Shown here: piece after piece, positions 1 through 5,457 of the stretch
Layout: every line of letters begins with the position of its first letter
Position numbering within the stretch: the first letter of the stretch is position 1
NCBI GenBank assembly: GCA_002426495.1
Contig: DIQC01000064.1
Location: forward strand, 12,649-21,213
Length of the DNA stretch: 8,565 nucleotides
Source: Thermacetogenium sp. UBA5472
Lineage (GTDB): Bacteria > Bacillota > DSM-12270 > Thermacetogeniales > Thermacetogeniaceae
Direction of reading: 5' to 3'
The notes under the pieces: model-generated
What the model saw: the letters and a program-made list of their open reading frames with translations, nothing else
The model's database searches: none
Told to the model about the DNA's origin: nothing
Translations under genes and position numbers: made by a program

Positions 1-1494
1 CTTGTCATGCATATAGTGAATAACATTCATGATTGTGACATACCTCTCAGCCAACCAACCCACCATCTTTTGAAAAGCCGGCCACGCCTCATCATAATTC
101 AGAGGCCCGGGGCCAGCCTGATAGATGTTGGGAGCAATCTTTTCTCCGGTGGCCTCCTCACGGCCCCCATTCAGAGCGAGCAACAGACATTTGGCCAGGT
201 TGGAGCGGGCTCCAAAGAACTGCATCTGTTTCCCTAAGCGCATCGCTGAAGTACAGCAGGCGATCCCGTAATCATCACCGAAAATAGGGCGCATCAGATC
301 ATCATTTTCATACTGCAAAGTACATGTGGCAATTGAAATACGCCCACAGTATTCCTTGAATTTCCTCGGTAGGTCTTGCGCCCACAGAACAGTCATGTTC
401 GGCTCCGGAGCTGGACCCAGGTTCTCCAGGGTATGCAGCATCCGGTAAGATGTCTTCGTCACCAGAGTTCGGCCATCATTGGCCATCCCTCCGATAGATT
501 CAGTGATCCAATTAGGATCACCGGCAAAAACCTCGTCATACTCTTTGGTTCTCAGGTGCCTTGTTATACGCAATTTGATTGCAAAATCATCGATCAACTC
601 CTGCGCCTGTTGTTCGTTTAAAGTACCTTCATCAATGTCCCGTTCCAAATAGATATCTAAAAAAGCGCTCACCCGTCCCAGTGACATGGCCGCCCCATTC
701 TGCTGTTTGACAGCTGCCAGATAAGCAAAGTAGAGCCACTGTACAGCATCCCGCCCATTCATTGCGGGAGAGCTGATATCAAAACCATAAGCTTCAGCCA
801 TCTTTTTGATGTCATGAAGGGAATTGATCTGCTGTCTGACCTCTTCTCTCAGCCTCACCTTTTCTTCATTATCGATCCGCAGCAGTTCAGGGGAATTCAG
901 GTCAGCTTCCTTCCCCGCAATAAGTTGGTCAATACCGTAAAGTGGCACTCGACGATAATCCCCGATGATCCTACCCCGCCCATAGGAATCAGGAAGGCCG
1001 GTCAGAATACCGAAGTGACGAAGACGCCGCATCTCCTTCGTATAAACCATAAAGACTCCGTCATTATGGGTAACCCGGTATTTCATAAATATCTCTTTCA
1101 TTTTAGGATCGATTTCCTCCCCATACTGACGGCAGGCGTTGTCAGCCATACGGATCCCTCCAAAGGGATTGACCGCCCTTTTCAGAAGTTCATCGGTCTG
1201 CAGCCCCACAATGATCTCCAAATCCCGGTCGATATAGCCAGGCGGAAAGGATGTGATCGCCTGGACAGTATGAGGGTCTATCTTATAAACCCCTCCCCTA
1301 TCATGCTCTTCAATTTGTAGATCTCGGCAGATCCTCCAGAGCCTGCTGGTACGCTCTGTAGGCCCCGCAAGAAATGAAGAATCCCCATGATAAGGCCTTA
1401 CATTAGAGAGAATAAAGTCGCCAACATCAATATCATCCCTCCAAGACATTCCTTGAAAGGAACGATAGCAGTCTTCTTCAATTTTAACCGCCAT
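1..1494 (-). CDS. pflB: Pyruvate formate-lyase (formate C-acetyltransferase), partial, C-terminus off window
   Basis: This glycyl-radical enzyme converts pyruvate and CoA to acetyl-CoA and formate in the cytoplasm of fermenting cells. The frame is open for 498 codons from ATG at 1494 to the window edge. I translated it by hand. Residues 411-416 read IACCTS; the adjacent pair Cys413-Cys414 matches the two catalytic cysteines (418/419) of E. coli PFL and separates this protein from single-cysteine relatives such as glycerol dehydratase or choline TMA-lyase. It is followed by GKQMQFFGAR and, at the edge, by IHYMHDK, both canonical PFL blocks. The usual length is about 750 residues, so the Gly-radical loop (RVSGY) lies outside the window. 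The ribosome binding site GGGGTGA ends six bases before ATG and is held in a hairpin. The pflA activase gene, commonly downstream, cannot be seen. The family call is secure. Confidence 0.97.
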   Translation of the reverse strand, partial: MAVKIEEDCYRSFQGMSWRDDIDVGDFILSNVRPYHGDSSFLAGPTERTSRLWRICRDLQIEEHDRGGVYKIDPHTVQAITSFPPGYIDRDLEIIVGLQTDELLKRAVNPFGGIRMADNACRQYGEEIDPKMKEIFMKYRVTHNDGVFMVYTKEMRRLRHFGILTGLPDSYGRGRIIGDYRRVPLYGIDQLIAGKEADLNSPELLRIDNEEKVRLREEVRQQINSLHDIKKMAEAYGFDISSPAMNGRDAVQWLYFAYLAAVKQQNGAAMSLGRVSAFLDIYLERDIDEGTLNEQQAQELIDDFAIKLRITRHLRTKEYDEVFAGDPNWITESIGGMANDGRTLVTKTSYRMLHTLENLGPAPEPNMTVLWAQDLPRKFKEYCGRISIATCTLQYENDDLMRPIFGDDYGIACCTSAMRLGKQMQFFGARSNLAKCLLLALNGGREEATGEKIAPNIYQAGPGPLNYDEAWPAFQKMVGWLAERYVTIMNVIHYMHDK

Positions 1495-1528
1495 AAAAAA
1501 TCACCCCTGTTTATCATTTCCGGGGTGA
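1495..1528 (-). promoter_or_regulatory. Hairpin sequestering the pflB ribosome binding site, followed by a U tract
   Basis: In the pflB leader a perfect 7-bp stem, TCACCCC (1522-1528 read on the minus strand) with GGGGTGA (1501-1507), encloses a 14-nt loop. The 3' arm is the Shine-Dalgarno sequence itself. The six bases between the stem and ATG are all U. The same structure could therefore block ribosome access or act as an intrinsic attenuator directly in front of the gene. The stem and U tract are seen directly; the regulatory role is inferred. Confidence 0.5.
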
Positions 1529-1550
1529 GGAGTTTCATGCAAAAATCATG

Positions 1551-1578
1551 ATTATCAGTTGTCAGACATTATCGCCAA
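1551..1578 (-). promoter_or_regulatory. Candidate sigma-70-type promoter for pflB
   Basis: On the minus strand TTGGCG (1573-1578) and GATAAT (1551-1556) are separated by 16 bp. They match the -35 consensus at 4 of 6 positions and the -10 at 5 of 6. Predicted transcription starts near 1544, giving a leader of about 50 nt that contains the ribosome-binding-site hairpin. The 20-bp palindrome lies about 80 bp upstream of the start. This is a motif match only. Confidence 0.4.
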
Positions 1579-1612
1579 GAAATTAATTTCCGCCCTCTCA
1601 GTTTATTTCCAC

Positions 1613-1632
1613 AATGATCATTAATGATCATT
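1613..1632. promoter_or_regulatory. Perfect 20-bp palindrome, candidate operator between divergent genes
   Basis: Positions 1613-1632 form a perfect palindrome made of two TGATCA hexamers (1615-1620, 1625-1630) one helical turn apart. A third TGATCA sits at 1657-1662 inside the rightward promoter spacer. An overlapping 14-bp palindrome (1621-1634) has the form TTAAT-N4-ATTAA, one base per half-site from the FNR consensus TTGAT-N4-ATCAA. A dimeric regulator such as a CRP/FNR-family protein could bind here and control pflB, the phosphoesterase gene, or both. The palindrome is certain; the identity of any regulator is not. Confidence 0.5.
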
Positions 1633-1646
1633 AATTACTTTTGCAG

Positions 1647-1675
1647 TTGACAAAGCTGATCATCTCCTTGAAAAT
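1647..1675 (+). promoter_or_regulatory. Candidate promoter for the metallophosphoesterase
   Basis: A perfect -35 TTGACA (1647-1652) is followed after 17 bp by GAAAAT (1670-1675), which matches 4 of 6 -10 positions. It would start transcription near 1682, about 55 nt before the gene. It lies immediately right of the 1613-1632 palindrome. Confidence 0.4.
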
Positions 1676-1736
1676 AAAATAGGACTTAAGTATTAATAAT
1701 AACAACTGGGCGAAAGAGAAAGGAAGGACGGCACCA

Positions 1737-2477
1737 ATGCGTTATGCCATCGTTGGCGACATTCATGCAAATTTAGAAGCCCTGGGCGCTGTATTGAAAG
1801 ACATAAAGGCCCAAAGGGTGGATAAAGTCGTCTGCCTGGGGGATATCGTCGGTTATTACACCGATCCCAATCCCTGCAGTAAACTCTGTAGAAAATCTAA
1901 ATTTATCTGCATCAGAGGTAACCATGATGATGCTGCCATAGGGCTCTGCGATGTCGATGACTTCAACCCTACCGCCCAAACAGCAATCCTTTGGACTGCC
2001 GAAAAGCTCAAAGAGGAACACAAAGATTGGCTGCGGACACTGCCAGAGCATCTGCTTGTGGGTGATCAGTTCCTTGCCGTACATGGTGCTCCCTGGGACC
2101 CATACGCTTATATCTTTACCCCAGGCGCTGCTCTAAGAGGGTTTTCATATATGCGTAACCATCACCCTTCGATCAATCTCTGCTTTTTCGGCCATACCCA
2201 CCAAAGAGCTCTCTATACATCTGAGGAAAACGCTGTACAGGAAGTTTCAGAGGGTACACACTACACCCTTAGTGACCAGGGACTGTTTTTGATCAACCCC
2301 GGCAGTGTTGGACAATCCAGAGACGGTAGGCCAGGTGCCTCATATATTATCTATAATTCCGAAAAGCAGGAAATAGAATTCGTCCATGTTCCATACAATA
2401 TTGAGCGAACACAGCACAAAGTGGCCGCAGCCAATCTCCCGATGAAACTGGCTGAACGGCTCAGCGAGGGTTATTGA
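1737..2477 (+). CDS. Calcineurin-like metallophosphoesterase
   Basis: A 246-residue soluble protein of the calcineurin-like phosphoesterase superfamily, close in layout to the YfcE/MJ0936-type single-domain enzymes. All metal-binding blocks are present in order: GDIHAN (Asp8, His10), LGDIVGY (Asp36), GNHD (61-64), VHGAP (His116), FGHTH (152-155), then a conserved NPGSVGQSRDG tail block. The two-metal site looks intact, so the protein should be an active phosphodiesterase or phosphatase. The substrate cannot be read from sequence; relatives act on phosphodiesters, dinucleoside polyphosphates or phosphoproteins. AGGAAGG lies about nine bases before ATG and supports this start. It is a single-gene unit divergent from pflB, and its last 17 bp overlap the convergent cca gene. 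There is no signal peptide or membrane segment. Confidence 0.9.
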   Translation: MRYAIVGDIHANLEALGAVLKDIKAQRVDKVVCLGDIVGYYTDPNPCSKLCRKSKFICIRGNHDDAAIGLCDVDDFNPTAQTAILWTAEKLKEEHKDWLRTLPEHLLVGDQFLAVHGAPWDPYAYIFTPGAALRGFSYMRNHHPSINLCFFGHTHQRALYTSEENAVQEVSEGTHYTLSDQGLFLINPGSVGQSRDGRPGASYIIYNSEKQEIEFVHVPYNIERTQHKVAAANLPMKLAERLSEGY

Positions 2478-3822
2478 TCATCTTTTTAGCCAATTTTAAA
2501 AGATATTCCCGTTCATTTTTCCGTGGGTCATCCAGTACCTCCTGCCAGAGCTTCCGCATAATCTTTCCTACTAGCGGTCCCGGAGAAATCCCTGTCTCTT
2601 CCATGACATCGTTTCCATTAACAGCAAGTTCTTTCATGACAAATTCCTCACCGGTTGTCATTACCTGCTGCAGTTTATGATAGAACTTCTCATATTCCTC
2701 AAGGGAACGCAATAGCTGACTTCTGCTGTGGGCCATGATATCAGCCAGTCGCACACTCAATAGTGCAGGTATCTTCTCCCTTCCCACTCTAGCAATTAGA
2801 CGACGCTGCCCCCCGGGCCCCATTTTCAATTCCAGCATATGCTCTCTGACCAGCATCACAACATCTTTGATTATCTGGTTGCTGTAATGTAGCCTGCGCA
2901 AAATCTCCTCAGCCATCTCTGCCCCCACCAGATGATGACCATAAAAATGGCCGCGCCCATCATCCCCTCTGCTGTAACAGCGCGGTTTGGCCACATCATG
3001 CAGGAGAATGGCTAAGCGCACCTCTAATTGTGCCGGAGTATAGCGCATTGCCTCCAGGGTATGTCGGAGAACTGTGTATTGATGAGAGGGATGATACTGG
3101 CTGAATAACCACCCTTCCTTCAGTTCGGGTATTATTATAAACAACAAGCCTGATTCCAATAGGTTTTCTAATCCCAAACAGAAGTGTGATGCCAGCAGAA
3201 GACGGTTAAGCTCATCGCGCATGCGCTCCGCGGAAACTCTGCCCAGCAATTCAGCATTTCTGATCATGGCATGTCTTGTTTTGTTCTCTATAGAAAACCC
3301 CAGTTCGGCAGATATTCTGACAGCCCGCAACATGCGAAGCGGATCCTCAGCAAAACGCTCCTCCGGGTTCCTGACAGCCCTGATCTGCTCTTTACAGAGA
3401 TCAACAATGCCTTGATATGGATCGCAGAAATAGGACTGCAGAGGATCATAGGCCAGGGCATTGATGGTAAAATCCCGCCTTCCTAGATCATCCTCAATCC
3501 CTGAAACAAAACTCACCTGCGAAGGGTGGCGGTAATCGAGGTACCCAGTTTCCGAACGAAAGGTGGTGATTTCCAGTGGTAAACCGTTTTTCCTGACAGT
3601 TACTGTGCCATATTTAACTCCAGTAGGTATTACCCGATACCCATCAGCTCTAAAAATCCGCTCCACTTCCCGGGGTTTGGCATCTGTTGCCAGATCCCAA
3701 TCCTGGGGTGGTATTCCCAATAAAAGATCTCTAATACTGCCCCCCACAACAAAAGACTGTTTCTGGTGATCCGCCAAGAGTGTGCAGGCATCCCGTACCT
3801 CTTTGGGAAGCAACAGATTCAT
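2461..3822 (-). CDS. cca: CCA tRNA nucleotidyltransferase (class II) with HD domain
   Basis: This enzyme adds or repairs the 3'-CCA end of tRNAs using CTP and ATP. It is 453 residues from the preferred ATG at 3822. AAGGAG (3831-3836) lies eight bases before that ATG but only two bases before an upstream in-frame GTG at 3828, so ATG is chosen. The class II nucleotidyltransferase head is clear: GGSIRD (27-32), the catalytic DWD pair Asp41/Asp43, RRDFTINA (115-122), and the amino-acid template motif EDPLR (159-163) that selects CTP and ATP. Residues 267-335 form an HD phosphohydrolase-like domain with LLHDVAKP (273-280) and GHH near 295. A poly(A) polymerase or a CC-adding-only enzyme cannot be fully excluded because these share the head. 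The gene ends inside the convergent phosphoesterase gene with no obvious terminator. Confidence 0.93.
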   Translation of the reverse strand: MNLLLPKEVRDACTLLADHQKQSFVVGGSIRDLLLGIPPQDWDLATDAKPREVERIFRADGYRVIPTGVKYGTVTVRKNGLPLEITTFRSETGYLDYRHPSQVSFVSGIEDDLGRRDFTINALAYDPLQSYFCDPYQGIVDLCKEQIRAVRNPEERFAEDPLRMLRAVRISAELGFSIENKTRHAMIRNAELLGRVSAERMRDELNRLLLASHFCLGLENLLESGLLFIIIPELKEGWLFSQYHPSHQYTVLRHTLEAMRYTPAQLEVRLAILLHDVAKPRCYSRGDDGRGHFYGHHLVGAEMAEEILRRLHYSNQIIKDVVMLVREHMLELKMGPGGQRRLIARVGREKIPALLSVRLADIMAHSRSQLLRSLEEYEKFYHKLQQVMTTGEEFVMKELAVNGNDVMEETGISPGPLVGKIMRKLWQEVLDDPRKNEREYLLKLAKKMINNPR

Positions 3823-3830
3823 TACCACAA

Positions 3831-3852
3831 CTCCTTAACGGGGTTTATACCA
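3831..3852 (-). promoter_or_regulatory. Candidate extended -10 promoter and ribosome binding site of cca
   Basis: On the minus strand TGGTATAAA (3844-3852) is an extended -10 element matching 5 of 6 hexamer bases, without a recognisable -35. Its expected start, near 3837, would give a very short leader beginning at the AAGGAG site (3831-3836). The -10 is a motif match; the ribosome binding site is good and decides the start codon. Confidence 0.35.
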
Positions 3853-3887
3853 AATTCCCCTCGTTTAATCTCATTGAAGCAAGAATG

Positions 3888-3933
3888 ATTAACTAAGAGT
3901 TCAATACATAAGGTATTGTTACTCTTAGTTAAT
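3888..3933. repeat. Inverted repeat 1: 13-bp arms plus inner 6-bp stem
   Basis: Arms 3888-3900 (ATTAACTAAGAGT) and 3921-3933 are exact reverse complements. Inside them CAATAC (3902-3907) pairs with GTATTG (3913-3918) across the loop ATAAG, leaving a 1x2 internal loop. There is no U tract on either strand, so it is not a standard intrinsic terminator. It lies upstream of the likely cca promoter and downstream of the DUF3343 gene. Confidence 0.75.
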
Positions 3934-3951
3934 AGTTAATAGTATGCTAAT

Positions 3952-3986
3952 GACTTAGTTGGCGTTAGACTCACGCCAACTAAGTC
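3952..3986. repeat. Inverted repeat 2: perfect 14-bp stem with 7-nt loop
   Basis: Arms 3952-3965 (GACTTAGTTGGCGT) and 3973-3986 are exact reverse complements around TAGACTC. It shares the heptamer CTTAGTT/AACTAAG with inverted repeat 1, 18 bp away. A short direct repeat, GTTAATA, lies just to the left (near 3928-3942). It may help end DUF3343 transcription or protect its 3' end, but no run of T follows in either direction. Confidence 0.75.
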
Positions 3987-3998
3987 TGTTATAAAGAT

Positions 3999-4023
3999 AT
4001 GCTGAACTTCATATATTCAGCAT
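3999..4023. repeat. Inverted repeat 3 spanning the DUF3343 stop codon
   Basis: ATGCTGAA (3999-4006) and TTCAGCAT (4016-4023) form a perfect 8-bp stem with a 9-nt loop that contains the TGA stop of the DUF3343 gene (4009-4011). It is the third hairpin in a row over 136 bp. Confidence 0.6.
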
Positions 4024-4296
4024 GTTCTGCCACAAACGCGCATCTTTCCCTTTCCGCTGAAGGCGATGCACACCATTCAAAGAAACACCCGCCTGCCGCA
4101 GCAGGTTCTCGGCATTCTTGCACTCCTCGGGACAAACAATCAAGGAAACCCCGCAGTCAGTACTGAGCTCCCGGGGAAGAGGAATCATCGCCACCCGGAT
4201 CCCGTCCTTTTTACAGAGCTTCTCAGCCTTTAAAGCATAATGGGTAGAAGGAAAGGTTAGCACATCAAAATCATAATACTTCTCCTGTTCTGACAA
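4009..4296 (-). CDS. DUF3343 family protein, putative sulfur/selenium carrier
   Basis: A 95-residue protein that I recognise as DUF3343, a family described as a putative Se/S carrier and often found with YedF and selenium genes. Family features are LTFPSTHYALKAEKLCK (13-29), the IPLPRELS block (38-45) and the Cys48-Gly49 pair in STDCG, the likely thiol carrier. Extra cysteines are at 28, 55 and 59. I prefer TTG at 4296 because GGTGGTGA sits about five bases upstream; an in-frame TTG at 4311 would add five residues but has no ribosome binding site. It is separated from the CooT gene by a strong terminator and has its own extended -10, so it is probably monocistronic. The family call is fairly sure; a direct role in selenium transfer is inferred. 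Confidence 0.82.
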   Translation of the reverse strand: MSEQEKYYDFDVLTFPSTHYALKAEKLCKKDGIRVAMIPLPRELSTDCGVSLIVCPEECKNAENLLRQAGVSLNGVHRLQRKGKDARLWQNMLNI

Positions 4297-4342
4297 ACAA
4301 TCACCACCCAAATCTAAGCCATTTAAATAAATTCATAGTGTT

Positions 4343-4351
4343 ATTATACCA
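4343..4351 (-). promoter_or_regulatory. Extended -10 promoter element for the DUF3343 gene
   Basis: On the minus strand this reads TGGTATAAT, a perfect -10 hexamer with the TG extension. No good -35 is visible, as is usual for extended -10 promoters. Transcription would start near 4336, about 40 nt before the preferred TTG start. Confidence 0.55.
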
Positions 4352-4377
4352 TCCAAAAGCCTTAAAGATATAAAATC

Positions 4378-4412
4378 ACCTAACATAAAGACTTCATGCC
4401 CTTATGTTAGGT
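4378..4412. promoter_or_regulatory. 11-bp-arm inverted repeat upstream of the DUF3343 promoter
   Basis: ACCTAACATAA (4378-4388) and TTATGTTAGGT (4402-4412) are exact reverse complements 13 bp apart. The near arm lies just upstream of the expected -35 position of the extended -10 promoter. This is a plausible operator site; no U tract makes it a terminator. The regulator is unknown. Confidence 0.45.
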
Positions 4413-4483
4413 AATAAAGGGGGAATTTTTCCTACATGGGTTTAGATGACCACCGTAGATTTTTTGGGAGGTTAAATATATGC

Positions 4484-4540
4484 AAAAAAAGGCCGTGGAA
4501 TAGCATCCGCTTCTTGCGGAATTGTGAACCTTCCACGGCC
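4484..4540 (-). terminator. Strong intrinsic terminator of the DUF3842-cooT operon with conserved inner hairpin
   Basis: On the minus strand GGCCGTGGAA (4531-4540) and TTCCACGGCC (4491-4500) form a perfect 10-bp stem followed by seven U (4484-4490). The 30-nt interior is itself folded: TCCGC pairs with GCGGA around AAGAA. The interior also carries GGTTC, ATTCC and GGATGC blocks shared with the element at 5316-5382. It starts 18 bases after the cooT stop. Confidence 0.88.
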
Positions 4541-4558
4541 ACATTGCTAATATAAATT

Positions 4559-4753
4559 TTACTCAATTTCTTCTAAAATGATTTTGTGATCCACCAGGGC
4601 CAACTCTTTGATCCTGGCTCTGATCATTTTGCGCTGACCGAAAATGTTTTCCAGCATAACACCACCGTCTTCCTGCGGCTCAACCCGGTCTACATTTTCA
4701 AAAAACAGCTCCTCTTGATCGCCTGTACGTAGATAAGCGTGGGACTCACACAT
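4559..4753 (-). CDS. cooT: CooT family nickel-binding protein
   Basis: A 64-residue cytoplasmic protein of the CooT family. In the characterised Rhodospirillum protein, a homodimer binds nickel through the N-terminal Cys2 and helps mature the nickel of carbon monoxide dehydrogenase. Here the N-terminus reads MCES, with Cys2 kept, and the body has the family blocks ENIFGQRKMIRARIKEL (35-51) and LVDHKIILE (53-61). The length fits. The start overlaps the end of the DUF3842 gene by eight bases (ATGTGTGA), with GGAGG nine bases upstream inside that gene, so the two are translationally coupled. No CODH gene is in the window, so the nickel enzyme served is unknown. Confidence 0.88.
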   Translation of the reverse strand: MCESHAYLRTGDQEELFFENVDRVEPQEDGGVMLENIFGQRKMIRARIKELALVDHKIILEEIE

Positions 4754-5171
4754 CTGTCTTCACCTCCATCATCTCTTTTAACCTATTAATCATTTTCTCA
4801 ACCTGGTGTGGCAAAGGTTCAACTTGTACTCCAATTACTTCTACCCGTGATAGTGTCAGAGGAAGTAATATTTTATGTGCCTTGCTCTTGGCAATGGCTT
4901 CAGCCATATTGGCTGTTAATTCACCCCTCATAGAGTGGGCTAAAATAATCCCCAAAGGTCCCACAATAACATCTACATCGTCAACATTCTGGATAACAGC
5001 ATTTTCACCGGTAGCTCCCTCATTAGCACCAGCTTTAAGCATCAACGATGTAGCAATGACATTTGTCCCAAAGGCTATGATCTCTGTATTGGTTGGAAGG
5101 TGTTTTCTGATCTGCTCTGTTATCAGCCGACCAATTCCTCCTCCCTGCCCATCAATAACAGCAATCCGCAT
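4746..5171 (-). CDS. DUF3842 family protein
   Basis: A 141-residue protein recognised as DUF3842, of unknown function. It begins MRIAVIDGQGGGIGR, with a Gly-rich loop at 8-15 that resembles a nucleotide-binding P-loop or Rossmann turn. A second conserved block, GPLGIILAHSMRGE, follows in the middle. The frame stays open upstream to 5351, but GGTGATAAA directly before the ATG at 5171 and the family N-terminus fix the start there. It is the first gene of a two-gene unit with cooT (8-base overlap), so a role connected with nickel protein function is a reasonable guess but no more. There is no signal peptide or membrane segment. Confidence 0.82.
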   Translation of the reverse strand: MRIAVIDGQGGGIGRLITEQIRKHLPTNTEIIAFGTNVIATSLMLKAGANEGATGENAVIQNVDDVDVIVGPLGIILAHSMRGELTANMAEAIAKSKAHKILLPLTLSRVEVIGVQVEPLPHQVEKMINRLKEMMEVKTDV

Positions 5172-5233
5172 TTTATCACCTATTTCCACTGCTCTACTGT
5201 TTTTCACTCTTATTACTGGACACGTTTCCCGAC

Positions 5234-5264
5234 CAGGTACCCGATACCAAGAAAGGTGTACCTG
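5234..5264 (-). promoter_or_regulatory. 7-bp inverted repeat in the DUF3842-cooT leader
   Basis: CAGGTAC (5234-5240) and GTACCTG (5258-5264) are exact reverse complements with a 17-nt loop. They lie 63-93 bases before the DUF3842 start, in a 157-bp stretch between the upstream terminator and the gene. It could be a leader RNA stem or an operator. I recognise no known riboswitch consensus and no convincing promoter here. Confidence 0.25.
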
Positions 5265-5315
5265 AAGGATATAATAAGAAATGAGATCTTCCTTGCCCTT
5301 TCCGTCTGAAACATT

Positions 5316-5382
5316 AGTTAAAAATAAAAACCACGAGTATTCTGCATCCACTTCTGTGGAATCCGCCAGAACCTCCGTGGTT
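5316..5382 (-). terminator. Intrinsic terminator after the C_GCAxxG gene, related to the 4484-4540 element
   Basis: On the minus strand the outer stem pairs AACCACGGAG (5373-5382) with CTCGTGGTT (5329-5337), with one bulged G, and is followed by TTTTTATTTTT (5318-5330 region). The interior has GTTCTG pairing with CAGAAT (one G-U pair) and TCCAC pairing with GTGGA around an AGAA loop. The interior sequence clearly resembles that of the 4484-4540 terminator. It ends the upstream csd-yedF unit and separates it from DUF3842. Confidence 0.78.
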
Positions 5383-5408
5383 CATATTTAACATATTCTT
5401 TTATTAAT

Positions 5409-5450
5409 AATATTCTAGCATGATCTTGTGATTCCTGCTAGCAAAATATT
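5409..5450 (-). repeat. AT-rich inverted repeat just after the C_GCAxxG stop codon
   Basis: AATATT-CTAGCA (5409-5420) pairs with TGCTAG (5436-5441) and AATATT (5445-5450), with a 3-nt bulge and a 15-nt loop. It starts eight bases after the C_GCAxxG stop, upstream of the stronger terminator. It may be a secondary terminator or a 3'-end stabiliser. Confidence 0.4.
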
Positions 5451-5457
5451 TAGGTTA

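Noticed and set aside
7..1320. Plus-strand open frames at 7-237, 376-621 and 814-1320
   Set aside because: They lie antisense to the continuous 498-codon pflB frame, which has catalytic motifs; none has recognisable content or a ribosome binding site.
3888..3986. CRISPR-like repeats
   Set aside because: The repeats are inverted arms of two hairpins, not regularly spaced direct repeats with unique spacers.
4009..4011. Possible selenocysteine at the DUF3343 UGA stop, given the selenium context and the hairpin around it
   Set aside because: Reading through gives no conserved sequence before the next stop, the protein already has family length, and the hairpin does not resemble a bacterial SECIS placed just after UGA.
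5172..5351. N-terminal extension of DUF3842 to 5351
   Set aside because: The extension would run from within the terminator element, lacks family similarity, and the ATG at 5171 has its own ribosome binding site and the conserved MRIAVIDGQGGG start.
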